A stretch of DNA of 29,573 nucleotides from Ruminococcus flavefaciens. GTDB lineage: Bacteria; Bacillota; Clostridia; Oscillospirales; Ruminococcaceae. A program made the position numbers and the translations under genes. Shown piece by piece: positions 1 to 9,159 of the stretch. The notes beneath the pieces were generated by a model. The model did not search any database. It saw only the letters and a list, made by a program, of their open reading frames with translations, and was not told the DNA's origin. The DNA is taken from contig DBYI01000115.1 of the NCBI GenBank assembly GCA_002310115.1, positions 30,950-60,522 of the forward strand. The letters run 5' to 3'. The first letter of the stretch is position 1. Each line of letters opens with the position of its first letter.

Positions 1-86
1 AGCGAAGTCTGATAACTATCCCCTGTTACAATATAATTGACGGGTAAAACCTTGCAATCCGGTAAGGGTTTACACATACTTGTTAC

Positions 87-489
87 TTAAGCTATACTGA
101 AAGCAGTGATTGGACTGACGAAAATCCCCTTGGGACAAGCGCCCGTTACTAAGACTGTCATCCATGCTTTCATTATAGCGTTCGGTTTATGCAGGTTGAG
201 CTACAAGATATGTGCGTTCGTGTCACCAAACAGATTGAATACGTAATGAGTAAAGTGTGGTTTGGGTTCCTTTACTTTCACTTTAAGTGTAAGGACGCCT
301 TTTACATTGTCAAAAAATGCCAGATGAAAACTGACAAGGTGATCAGGGGGGATTAACGTGATCATAACCGTCATATGTGATTGTATCAGTCTTTACAATG
401 CTCGGGGGACCGAACAAAGAAGCGATGCCTGTGGGTAATACTCCGCCAATAAGAGCAAAATGAATTACAGCAGTTGTTGCTTTTTTCAT
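87..489 (-). pseudogene. Possible decayed small secreted or membrane protein gene
   Basis: On the minus strand an ATG at 489 opens a 48-residue frame beginning MKKATTAVIHFALIGG, which looks like a signal peptide or single membrane helix, and it stops at a TGA at 345-343. The stop lies beside a run of six C (plus-strand G346-351). Removing one C would join it to a further 47 codons (ending DTNAHIL), then an in-frame TAG at 203-201, then 37 more open codons to a TAA at 89-87. The total would be about 133 codons with one frameshift and one stop. I do not recognise the protein. No good ribosome binding site precedes the ATG, which fits decay. Composition here is richer in G+C than the AT-rich spacer to its right. 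The alternative is that the open stretches are chance and this is simply intergenic DNA. Confidence 0.3.
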
Positions 490-888
490 TAGAGCTTTTT
501 ACATTTTGGGTGTGTATTCAGCCTTTTTTTAGCTGATAAAATAGTCTACAGTTGTAATAAAGTAAATTATAAGAAAAGTGTAAAAAAATATGAAACAAAA
601 AAGTCTATAATTGATGATTGAAATATAAAGTAATCCGTATTAGTTGATACTATAAATATTCTTCGGAAACTCTGGTACATTTCATCATTTTTGAAGATGA
701 ATGCAATATATAAATAAAGGTAATGGATAACAGTGCTTCCAAGCAAGGGGAAGATTTTTTACCGGAGAATTGAGGGGGAATAGAATAAGATTATAACAAT
801 AAATGGTTAGACAAATAGTACAATATGTGATAAAATAAACGGAGTGTGTTAAAAACAACATAGCAAATATATATAAAGGAGTAAAGGA
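490..888. other. AT-rich intergenic stretch
   Basis: No coding region is seen. The segment is very AT-rich. A short weak hairpin (CTTCC/GGAAG, loop of 8) followed by six T lies near 737-760 and may be a poor terminator. The last 80 bases hold the probable promoter and ribosome binding site of the gene starting at 889. Confidence 0.5.
808..836 (+). promoter_or_regulatory. Probable sigma-A promoter of the LRR-dockerin gene
   Basis: TAGACA, 17-bp spacer, TAAAAT. It lies about 50 bp before the ATG at 889, giving a leader of roughly 45 nt that contains AAAGGAG. Confidence 0.5.
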
Positions 889-3800
889 ATGATAAAAAAA
901 ATACTGGCAAGTACATTAAGTGTCTTGTTTGTTGCGTCATCATTTATAACTGGAAATAACAAAAATGTTATTGAATGCGACAAACGCCAATCAGATGCAA
1001 TACTTAATGACGGGAAAAATCAATATGACCTACAAGCAACTAATTCTTTGGGAAACTACATAACTCAGTCTGCCAAAGACAATAATATTAATCCTGATAT
1101 TAAACCGCTTTCAAATAATATTAATGAAACGTTCAATATTACTAATCTCGGCTTTGATGCAGAAAGCGGCATAATTGTTGCCACTTCAATACAGACACAG
1201 AACTGTACGATTGTTTTTTCTTTTATTGATGAAGATACAAAACAAACCATCCAGGAAGTAAAAAGAAACGTTGAGCAAGGAGAGTATGTTCTGACAGAAG
1301 CAAAGGCTGATATAGCTTCTCTTTCACAGTATTATACCGTTCAGGCTCAGTTGATTGACAAAAAAGGCAAAGTAATTAGTAATACATTCAAGCTCGATAA
1401 ATACACCAAAATAATGCAGGAGATCGCTACAACAGATATTCATGACTTTGATGGAGAACAGGTAGTTAATTTTGATGATAATGATGAAACAAACTTCTTG
1501 GTTTTGAGCGAAGAAACTGTTAAAGCAGAATGTTCAGAAGAGGAGAACACGCTTGCTTCAGCAGATTATGACAGCAGTACGTTTGTTTTTGAAAACATAA
1601 ATGAGTCTATAAGATATCTTCAGAATGGTGATCTGCTGTATATTCAACCAGACGATGAAAATATCATTGCAGTTGCAGTAGATGATATAGAAATAGATGG
1701 AGATACTGCAATCCTAAAAGGCAGTGATGATATAGATGATATGTTTGAGTTTATCAAAATTGAATCTCAGATGGAAACCGGTGATATTGAAGTTGACACT
1801 ACTGAGGCGGATAAAGATGTATCTTATCCACAGTACAATGAAAAGAGATTCTTTTATCCTTCAAATCAGATGCTTGATTTCAATGTAAATATGAAAAATG
1901 CAATAAAGTATGATTATGAAAAAGAATATACTTTTAGATTTCCACGTGATGAACTATTTGATGATAAATTTTTTGGAGCAGAAGCAGAATTATATGGCAA
2001 TATTACTTTTAAAGTCAACTTCAATTTTTTTAAAAAGGGTAAATATAAAAGTTCAGGACTTTCGATAACGTGTATAGACAGCATTACATTTTGTTTAGGA
2101 GGTGAACTTTATTGGGATGCTAATCAACTAAAAAGATATAAAGATGAAAAAAGCCTTTCCGCTGATGAATATGAATATTTATATGATCCTGATAGAATAC
2201 CTTTTGGTGACTATGAATATGAGTATGATCCAGAAAAAAACAAAGAATCAATTGACAAACATAAAGCCGATCTGGAGAAGAGAATCGAATTGGGAGGATT
2301 TAAAATTCCTACAGGAGTACCTGGAATATTTATAGGTGTACAACCAGTATTGGTACTAAGTGCTTCTGGTTCAATTGAGGTATCTGTTACTGTTTCGCGT
2401 TCTTGGGGTTATGTATATAATTCAAATGATGGTTTCCAAAAGCTTTCAGATGATGATTCAAAATATGATGGATGTTCAGTAAAAATAGGCGGAGAAGTCT
2501 TTATTGGTTTACAGCTAAAAGCAGAGTTGTTAGTAATACATGAAAAGCTTTTAGCTGTCTCGCTAGAAGTAACTGCAGGTTTGGTTACCTCTGCTGAAAC
2601 TGAGATTGATGTAATTGATGAAATTTTAGAGAAACAATCAGAATCTGGACATGTTGTTATCACAGACAAAGACGAAGATTATATCCATTCTTGTGCGCTT
2701 TGTTTCTATGGAACGGTATCGTTAAGAGTAAAATTTGGCATTACTGTATCAATTGTAAAAGAAAGATTTGAATTTCCTATTAAGGCTACTCATGATTTCC
2801 CATTACCATTTGACTGGTGCGAATATTGCTTTGGAATTACGTCAAAACCATATACCTGGCATAATGATTTAAGAGTTGCATACGATGATAATCCCGAAGA
2901 AAAGGTTTGTCCTCATAATAAATACAAGGTAGAGTTTATAATAACTGATGAAAATAAAGGTAATGGTTTAGAAGGTGCTGAAGTTACTATTGATGGACTT
3001 ACACAAAACACCAATTCCGAAGGAAGAGCTGTATTCTACTGTGATAACGGTTCGTATTCATACCAGTTAAAGTTTGGAAATAAAACGCAGAGCGGAAAGG
3101 TTAGAGTTGATAACAATAAAGTTTCGATACCTGGTACATTTGATTGGACACTTACAGATGATGGTGAAGTAAAGGTAAAAAAAGCCATTGTTACAAGTTA
3201 TAAAGATGGAAACAGAAAAATTGTGACTACAACAACAAGAACAACTAAACCTCTAATTACAGAAACTGTATGTAAGGAAGAAGATAAAATATGTGAATCT
3301 CTTCAGCTTGGTGATAATATCTGGGGATTTGTTTATCCAGACAATAGTTTATATATTTATGGCAGTGGAGATATGTATTCTGACACCAATCTTTCATTTA
3401 AAAATGCTGCTAATATAGAAAAAGTTGTTATAGACGATAATAATTCTGAAAATGAAGAACACATTACAAGTATCGGAAATGGTCTGTTTAAGGGGTGTAC
3501 AAATCTCGAATTAATAACATATGAAGGTTCACCTAATGAAGGAAAAAAAGCATTTGATCTGCCTGATACCATAATTTCTATCGGCGACAGTGCATTTGAA
3601 GGATGCAGTAATCTTTGTGGTGATATAGTGTTCAGTGATAAGCTTGAGAAAATAGGCAATTATGCTTTTCAAGATTGCACAGGCATAACCGCGATAACTG
3701 TACCCGGATCTGTAAAAGAAATAGGTATAAAAGCATTCATGGATTGTACCAACTTAAAAAAAGCAGTATTTAAAGAAGGCATAGAAGATATAGGCTGGGG

Positions 3801-5253
3801 AACTCTTGCTGGATGTGAGTCATTGGAAGATCTTACGTTGCCTTTTGCAGGTATTAACCTTGAAGCTGTTGAGAGTGAGAATCGTTCTATAGATATCGAT
3901 GGTGGAGTGAATTCAAGAATAACCTCTATTTTTTCACTTGATAAATATTCAGATCGTTTAAGCTATTCATATAAACTAAAAAATGTTACGATTACAGGAG
4001 GTACAAGAATTCCACCACATACTTTAGATTTTGGTTCAGATAATAATGGATTTCATGCTCTCCCTAATCCGATAACTAACATTATTCTTCCTAATAGTAT
4101 AACTTGTATTGAAAAAAACGCATTTTCTAATTGCAGTAGTCTTGAAACAATAAATCTGCCTTCAAGTGTGGAATACATAGGAGATAGGGCTTTTAGTAGT
4201 ATTTATAACGATGGCCTTTGTGAAAAAATGACTATTTCGAACTTTGAATTACCATCATCTTTAAAGTTTATAGGAAATAGTGCATTTCAAAATTGTACAT
4301 CATTAACTGAAGAATTAATTGTACCGGGATCTGTTGAAACTATAGGGAATGATGCGTTCAATGGATGTACAAGTATAAAAAAGGCCGTATTTGAAAAAGG
4401 AATAGTTAATATAGGCAGAGGTACATTAGCAAATTGTTCTGCATTGGAAGATCTTACACTGCCTTATGCGGGTCTTAGCCTTGAAGCCATTGAGAGCGAG
4501 AATCGCGCTTTAGATAAAGAAGGCGGAATGGGATCCAAAATTAAGCATTTATTTGCAATTGATAAATATGGAGATTATTTCAGCTATCCACCAGAATTAA
4601 AAAATATTACAATTACTGGAGGAACAAAAATTGCACCATATTCTTTGTATTTTGAAGGCGCTAATAATCCAATAACCAGTATTACTTTAGCTGATAGTAT
4701 AACTCAAATAGAAAAAAATGCATTTTATGGTTGCTCAAATCTTGAACAGCTCAATATGCCTTCTGGTTTGGTATACATCGGCCCAAGTGCGTTTAGAAAC
4801 TGCAGCGGTCTTGAGAAGATATATTTCCACGATGAATTAAAGGAAATACAGACCTATGCCTTCGACGGAACCGGTGGTGAGAACAACAAGGTCGAAGAAG
4901 TGAACTATGAGGGTAGTAGTGAGCAATGGGAGAATAATGTAACTAAAGGATCATACAATGACCCGATACTCAAAGGCAAGCTGAGCTTTAATGTCCCTGC
5001 GCCAAATGATGAAGTCGCAGACCATATTTACGGCGATACTAACGGAGACGGTCAAATAGACATGTCTGATGCAGTATTGATAATGCAGGCACTTGCTAAT
5101 CCAAACAAATACGGTGTAAACGGAACAGATCCTAGACATATTTCTGCCGACGGCTTCATATATGGAGACGTGGACGGTTATGGCTTGACTGTTAATGATG
5201 CTCTTCGTATACAGCAATATCTTTTAGAAACAATCGATTCTTTGGTTGCATAA
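889..5253 (+). CDS. Secreted BspA-like leucine-rich-repeat protein with C-terminal dockerin
   Basis: A 1454-residue exported protein. Residues 1-25 form a signal peptide (MIKK, then a hydrophobic core). About 30-670 is a beta-rich region I cannot assign; it contains paired CxxC motifs (C602/C605 and C644/C647). About 677-755 resembles a Cna-B/carboxypeptidase-regulatory beta-sandwich (GLEGAEVTIDGLTQNTNSEG). About 808-1362 carries BspA/LRR_5 repeats of the form AF..C..L..I.LP.S...IG. Two segments, from 938 and from 1145, are clear copies of each other. Residues 1380-1450 are a dockerin with two Ca-loop repeats (DTNGDGQIDMSDAV and DVDGYGLTVNDAL) and a long insert between them. By family knowledge the dockerin should attach it to a cohesin on a scaffoldin or on the cell surface; the LRR part suggests binding of a ligand or surface. 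No catalytic domain is recognised. The ATG at 889 is preceded by AAAGGAG. The gene stands alone. Confidence 0.9.
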   Translation: MIKKILASTLSVLFVASSFITGNNKNVIECDKRQSDAILNDGKNQYDLQATNSLGNYITQSAKDNNINPDIKPLSNNINETFNITNLGFDAESGIIVATSIQTQNCTIVFSFIDEDTKQTIQEVKRNVEQGEYVLTEAKADIASLSQYYTVQAQLIDKKGKVISNTFKLDKYTKIMQEIATTDIHDFDGEQVVNFDDNDETNFLVLSEETVKAECSEEENTLASADYDSSTFVFENINESIRYLQNGDLLYIQPDDENIIAVAVDDIEIDGDTAILKGSDDIDDMFEFIKIESQMETGDIEVDTTEADKDVSYPQYNEKRFFYPSNQMLDFNVNMKNAIKYDYEKEYTFRFPRDELFDDKFFGAEAELYGNITFKVNFNFFKKGKYKSSGLSITCIDSITFCLGGELYWDANQLKRYKDEKSLSADEYEYLYDPDRIPFGDYEYEYDPEKNKESIDKHKADLEKRIELGGFKIPTGVPGIFIGVQPVLVLSASGSIEVSVTVSRSWGYVYNSNDGFQKLSDDDSKYDGCSVKIGGEVFIGLQLKAELLVIHEKLLAVSLEVTAGLVTSAETEIDVIDEILEKQSESGHVVITDKDEDYIHSCALCFYGTVSLRVKFGITVSIVKERFEFPIKATHDFPLPFDWCEYCFGITSKPYTWHNDLRVAYDDNPEEKVCPHNKYKVEFIITDENKGNGLEGAEVTIDGLTQNTNSEGRAVFYCDNGSYSYQLKFGNKTQSGKVRVDNNKVSIPGTFDWTLTDDGEVKVKKAIVTSYKDGNRKIVTTTTRTTKPLITETVCKEEDKICESLQLGDNIWGFVYPDNSLYIYGSGDMYSDTNLSFKNAANIEKVVIDDNNSENEEHITSIGNGLFKGCTNLELITYEGSPNEGKKAFDLPDTIISIGDSAFEGCSNLCGDIVFSDKLEKIGNYAFQDCTGITAITVPGSVKEIGIKAFMDCTNLKKAVFKEGIEDIGWGTLAGCESLEDLTLPFAGINLEAVESENRSIDIDGGVNSRITSIFSLDKYSDRLSYSYKLKNVTITGGTRIPPHTLDFGSDNNGFHALPNPITNIILPNSITCIEKNAFSNCSSLETINLPSSVEYIGDRAFSSIYNDGLCEKMTISNFELPSSLKFIGNSAFQNCTSLTEELIVPGSVETIGNDAFNGCTSIKKAVFEKGIVNIGRGTLANCSALEDLTLPYAGLSLEAIESENRALDKEGGMGSKIKHLFAIDKYGDYFSYPPELKNITITGGTKIAPYSLYFEGANNPITSITLADSITQIEKNAFYGCSNLEQLNMPSGLVYIGPSAFRNCSGLEKIYFHDELKEIQTYAFDGTGGENNKVEEVNYEGSSEQWENNVTKGSYNDPILKGKLSFNVPAPNDEVADHIYGDTNGDGQIDMSDAVLIMQALANPNKYGVNGTDPRHISADGFIYGDVDGYGLTVNDALRIQQYLLETIDSLVA
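3700..4803 (+). repeat. Internal duplication in the LRR region
   Basis: Two diverged copies, about 3700-4200 and about 4321-4803, are offset by 621 bp (207 codons). Shared landmarks are VPGSV..IG..AF, KKAVF..GI..IG.GTLA.C, LEDLTLP.AG, LEA.ESENR, and LKN.TITGGT.I.P. The offset is a whole number of codons, so the frame is kept. Confidence 0.85.
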
Positions 5254-5504
5254 TAAGTTTGTTTGCTGGTGTTGGAAGTGAATCTACACGTATTTATGAT
5301 CGCATCGCTGATGTACATTATTACTATAATTACAGAATAGTAACAAGGTAATACTATTAATAGAAATTTTACTACAAATGCGTTGCTGATTTGTATTACA
5401 GAAGATTGGTGCGTTTATTGACATCTCTATGTTTTACCTGTTCTTTATTACAACTGCTTTGAGATGTATAAATAATCCTACTTTTAAGTTGAACTTTAAA
5501 AGTT

Positions 5505-5550
5505 ATAACTCCCGATATGCATTGAATTGGTGTATCGGGAGTTATTTTTT
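5505..5550 (+). terminator. Rho-independent terminator
   Basis: A perfect 13-bp stem (ATAACTCCCGATA, 5505-5517, with TATCGGGAGTTAT, 5533-5545), a loop of 15 and six T. It lies 250 bp past the stop at 5253, so it ends either a long 3' untranslated region or a separate small transcript. Confidence 0.8.
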
Positions 5551-5667
5551 GATTTAGTAATTCTTTCTGAAATGTCAAAATAATGATTATTGTGCAAAAA
5601 TTATGATGTAATTTGTTTTAAATAACATATAATATTCGTTTTATCCACCTAATCTTCAAAATAACAG

Positions 5668-5696
5668 TTGAACAGCTTACGAAATGATGGTAAAAT
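5668..5696 (+). promoter_or_regulatory. Probable promoter of the GH43-CE1 gene
   Basis: TTGAAC, 17-bp spacer, TAAAAT. Transcription would start near 5703 and give a leader of about 130 nt before the ATG at 5835. Confidence 0.45.
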
Positions 5697-5791
5697 TAAC
5701 AAGGAATAGTGTTGAAATCGGCAACAATATGTCAAAATGCTCAAAATGATATGAAATGAGCATGATAATTCATTTTGTGTTAACAGGGGAT

Positions 5792-5833
5792 ATGTTAGGC
5801 AAACATGACGAAAATGAATTCAGGAGGTATTAA
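5792..5833 (+). promoter_or_regulatory. Possible 13-residue leader peptide overlapping the GH43 ribosome binding site
   Basis: ATG at 5792 opens MLGKHDENEFRRY and ends in TAA at 5831-5833, one base before the ATG at 5835. The AGGAGG of the main gene lies inside it. A GGGG at 5786-5789 precedes it but is too close for a good ribosome binding site, so translation is doubtful. Confidence 0.2.
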
Positions 5834-5834
5834 A

Positions 5835-8800
5835 ATGAGATTTGGCAAAAAATCAAAGGCAGCTGCAGCAGTATTGCTGGCAGCAGCTGTTGTCATGCCG
5901 GCAGTTACAGGAGTTTTAGGCGCTCCTAATACAGAGGCAACGGCAGCATCAACGGTTGCAAACCCTATAATATGGGCGGATGTACCTGATGACGATGTTA
6001 TCAGAGTCGGAGATACATATTATATGGTAAGTACCACAATGTTTTTCAGTCCGGTGGCTCCGATAATGAAGTCGAAGGATCTGGTTTCGTGGGAAATCTG
6101 TAACTATGTTTTTGACACTTATGCAAACGGTGATGTTCAGAACCTTACAAATGGCAAGAATGACTACTCTCACGGACAGTGGGCAACAAGTCTGCGCTAT
6201 AACGAGAAGAATAATAAGTATTATGCTTTCTTCGGAAGTTATGGCTCAAACAAGTCATACATATGCTCAACGGATGATATCGAGAATGGCGAGTGGTCAC
6301 GTGTTGAGCTTAATGGTATGTATCACGATGCTTCCATTCTTTTTGATGAAGATGGCAGGAACTATCTTGTTTACGGCGCAGGTGGAACCTGTAACATCAA
6401 GGAGTTTAACTCTGACATGACAGGTTGGAAACAGGGTGGACTAGAAAAACAGCTTTTCAAGACAAATTTTGATAACCTCGCAGGCGAGGGCTGGCACATT
6501 CATAAGATAAACGGTTATTATTATATACTTGGTATTGCATGGCCAACAGGTCACGGACGTCTTGAGTTCTGTTATCGTTCAAAGAGTCTCACAGGCAGCT
6601 GGGAGAACAAGACGCTTCTCGATTCTGGACTTGGTTCTTACGGAAGTGGTTGTGCTCAGGGTGGTATTGTTGATACTCCCGATGGCAAGTGGTACGGACT
6701 TCTTTTCCAGGATCACGGTTCTGTAGGAAGAATTCCTGTTCTCGTTCCGGTTACATGGCAGAATGACTGGCCAATGATGGGAGTTAATGGAAAGGCTCCT
6801 CTTACTCTTGACATTGGTTCTGGACAGGGAACTGATCTTGCAGGAGATGACAGCTTCGACTATTCTTCCAATGATCTTGCTCTTGAGTGGCAGTGGAATC
6901 ATAATCCTGATAACACTGCGTGGTCTGTAACTGAGCGCGATGGCTGGCTCAGACTAAAGAACAAGTCTATTGCTACGAATTTACTGAACGCACGTAATAC
7001 TCTCACAATGCGTACAGAAGGACCTGCCTGCAGCAGCTATATTAAACTTGATGCTTCAAACATGAAGCCAGGCGATTATGCTGGCCTTTCAGCATTCCAG
7101 CTAAAGTACGGATGTATCGGTGTCCGTGTTGACGACAGTGGTTCAAAGAAGGTATATATGTCTGTCAATGGCGGAAATGATATAGGAAACAGTTCCAATA
7201 AGATAGTTGCTGAGCAGAATATGAACGGTGACGAGGTATATCTCAAGGTGGATTTCAAGTTTGCTAATGTTGGTTCAGATGGAAGTTCATCAAATAATAT
7301 TGATAAGGCTAATTTCTACTATTCATATGATGGAATGAACTGGAACAAGCTTGGTCAGGAACTGTCGATGTCCTATGATCTTAAGCTCTTCACTGGTTAC
7401 AGAAGCGGCATTTACAGCTACCCTACAAAAACTACTGGCGGTTACGCTGACATAGACTTCTTTGAGTACGAACGTCAGACGTGGAATGGCTGCAATGGCA
7501 GCAAGGTGCTCAGTGGAAATCCTGTTGTTATAGAGCCGGACGAAAACGGCTATTACTTCCATAATACATTTGAGAGTGGAACAGAATCATGGTCTGGAAG
7601 AGGTTCTGCAAAGGTTGCGGTAGACAAGACCGAGGCTTATGACGGCAGTGGTTCACTTGCATGTACCGGCAGAGAAGCAAGCTGGAATGGTGCTGTAAAG
7701 AACCTTTCATCAAGTATTTTCAAGTCTGGACAGGAGTACAGCTTCAGTACGATCGTTAAGTATACTGAGGGACCTGCGTCACAGAAGTTCTACCTTACTC
7801 TTCAGTATGAGGACGGCTCTGACGAGGTTAAGTATGACAAGATAGCCATTGTTGATGAAGTACCTAAGGGTGAATGGGTACAGCTTGCGAATACTAATTA
7901 CAAGATACCTGAAAATGCTGCAAATATGCAGATTTATGTTGAGACAGACTCTGACGATTACAGCTTCTATGTTGATGAAGCAATTGGCGGAGTTGCAGGT
8001 ACTGGTATAAATGGTCCTAAAGCTGTAAAGACCATACTCGGCGATATCAACGGCGATGAGAGAGTTGACAGTTTTGATGTAGCAGCTGCAAGGAAGGCTG
8101 TTATCAGTCAGAAGTTTTCCGACAGCAGAGCTGAAAAGGCTGCTGATGTTGATAAGAACGGTAAGTTTGAGGCTGCTGACCTTGTTCAGATACAGAAGTT
8201 TGTTCTTGGTAAGATAAGTGAGTTTACAAAGGGCGAATCTGTACAGGAAACTGTTGATACAACGACCTCAAATAATTATACTATGGCTGAGTATACCAAG
8301 CTTATTGAAGCAAAGGTTTTAAATAAGGAGCCTGATTCCTCACATCAGGAAAAAGCGGGAGTGCAGTACGGCACAATAAAGAGTGGTACTTACTACTCAA
8401 ATACCTGTAAGCGCAACAAGCCTTACAATATACTTCTTCCTGCAAATTATGATGAGAGCAAGAAATATCCAGTTCTTTATGTAATGCATGGTTACTGGGA
8501 AAACCAGGACAGAATGATAATAAAGGGCAATGATACTATGTATACCCGTCAGATAATCGGAAATGCTATCGCCGAGGGCGAGGCTGAGGATATGATAGTA
8601 GTCTTCCCATATATCTACTCTAGTGCATCACAGCCTGACTGTACAGCAATGGATGACGCAAATAATGCAGCGTATGACAATTTTATAAATGATCTCACAA
8701 AGGATCTTATGCCTTATTTAGAAAAAACATACAGTGTCAAGACAGGCAGAGAGAATACTGCAATCACAGGCTTTTCAATGGGCGGACGTGAATCACTGCT

Positions 8801-9086
8801 TATAGGCATGCAGCGCCCAGACTTGTTTAGCTACATCGGGGCTATTTGTCCTGCTCCTGGCGTTACAGGTGACTTCAAATGGAAGAGCGGTGAAGAGCCC
8901 CACCTTGTATTCCTAACAGCAGGAAGCAACGATGAGGTAGTATATTCGACACCTAACGGTTATCACGAGACCTTTACAAAGAACGGAGTACCTCATGTAT
9001 GGCACTACGTAAACGGTGGATATCATGGCGATAACTCCATTCATGCACATCTTTATAATTTTGTGCGTGCGGTTTTCAAGGCATAA
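5835..9086 (+). CDS. Cellulosomal GH43 - CBM22 - dockerin - CE1 esterase
   Basis: A 1083-residue secreted bifunctional enzyme. Residues 1-39 are a signal peptide. About 43-320 is a GH43 five-bladed propeller of the beta-xylosidase/arabinofuranosidase kind, with probable base D49 (IIWADVPDDD), D165 (YHDAS) and acid E218 (AGEGWHI). About 340-542 is the beta-sandwich usual behind GH43. About 573-718 is a CBM22-like xylan-binding module. About 734-797 is a dockerin (GDINGDERVDSFDVAA...ADVDKNGKFEAADL). About 843-1083 is a CE1 esterase with S981 in GFSMGG, D1033 and H1064 as the likely triad. It should remove side sugars and feruloyl or acetyl groups from xylan outside the cell. The start is at 5835, not the in-frame ATG at 5805, because AGGAGG sits 8 bp before 5835. 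The exact substrate of each catalytic part is not shown by sequence. Confidence 0.93.
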   Translation: MRFGKKSKAAAAVLLAAAVVMPAVTGVLGAPNTEATAASTVANPIIWADVPDDDVIRVGDTYYMVSTTMFFSPVAPIMKSKDLVSWEICNYVFDTYANGDVQNLTNGKNDYSHGQWATSLRYNEKNNKYYAFFGSYGSNKSYICSTDDIENGEWSRVELNGMYHDASILFDEDGRNYLVYGAGGTCNIKEFNSDMTGWKQGGLEKQLFKTNFDNLAGEGWHIHKINGYYYILGIAWPTGHGRLEFCYRSKSLTGSWENKTLLDSGLGSYGSGCAQGGIVDTPDGKWYGLLFQDHGSVGRIPVLVPVTWQNDWPMMGVNGKAPLTLDIGSGQGTDLAGDDSFDYSSNDLALEWQWNHNPDNTAWSVTERDGWLRLKNKSIATNLLNARNTLTMRTEGPACSSYIKLDASNMKPGDYAGLSAFQLKYGCIGVRVDDSGSKKVYMSVNGGNDIGNSSNKIVAEQNMNGDEVYLKVDFKFANVGSDGSSSNNIDKANFYYSYDGMNWNKLGQELSMSYDLKLFTGYRSGIYSYPTKTTGGYADIDFFEYERQTWNGCNGSKVLSGNPVVIEPDENGYYFHNTFESGTESWSGRGSAKVAVDKTEAYDGSGSLACTGREASWNGAVKNLSSSIFKSGQEYSFSTIVKYTEGPASQKFYLTLQYEDGSDEVKYDKIAIVDEVPKGEWVQLANTNYKIPENAANMQIYVETDSDDYSFYVDEAIGGVAGTGINGPKAVKTILGDINGDERVDSFDVAAARKAVISQKFSDSRAEKAADVDKNGKFEAADLVQIQKFVLGKISEFTKGESVQETVDTTTSNNYTMAEYTKLIEAKVLNKEPDSSHQEKAGVQYGTIKSGTYYSNTCKRNKPYNILLPANYDESKKYPVLYVMHGYWENQDRMIIKGNDTMYTRQIIGNAIAEGEAEDMIVVFPYIYSSASQPDCTAMDDANNAAYDNFINDLTKDLMPYLEKTYSVKTGRENTAITGFSMGGRESLLIGMQRPDLFSYIGAICPAPGVTGDFKWKSGEEPHLVFLTAGSNDEVVYSTPNGYHETFTKNGVPHVWHYVNGGYHGDNSIHAHLYNFVRAVFKA

Positions 9087-9120
9087 TTTGAGACTTCAAG
9101 TGATTGACTTCCTTTAAGCG

Positions 9121-9158
9121 AAACACCGCAGCTTTCATAGAAAAGTGCGGTGTTTTGC
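9121..9158. terminator. Terminator between convergent genes
   Basis: A 10-bp stem (AAACACCGCA, 9121-9130, with TGCGGTGTTT, 9146-9155) with a short T run inside and after the right arm. It lies between the stop at 9086 (plus) and the stop at 9160 (minus) and can serve both. Confidence 0.65.
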
Positions 9159-9159
9159 C

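Larger units (their letters stand above)
5254..5834. other. Intergenic region between LRR-dockerin and GH43 genes
   Basis: No real gene is seen. The left half, 5254-5500, is unassigned. It is followed by two hairpins, 5480-5503 (ACTTTTAA/TTAAAAGT) and the terminator at 5505-5550. The right half carries the promoter at 5668-5696, the TAACAGGGGATA motif at 5781-5792 and a 13-codon leader frame at 5792-5833. Confidence 0.6.

Noticed and set aside
153..356. Plus-strand open stretch (ATG at 189) in the left end
   Set aside because: It lacks a ribosome binding site and overlaps the more protein-like minus-strand frames; probably their antisense shadow.
5396..5578. Minus-strand 60-codon frame
   Set aside because: It runs through the terminator hairpin at 5505-5550 and has no signs of coding.
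5805..5834. Upstream ATG at 5805 as the GH43-CE1 start
   Set aside because: It has no ribosome binding site at proper distance, while AGGAGG precedes the ATG at 5835, after which the signal peptide begins normally.
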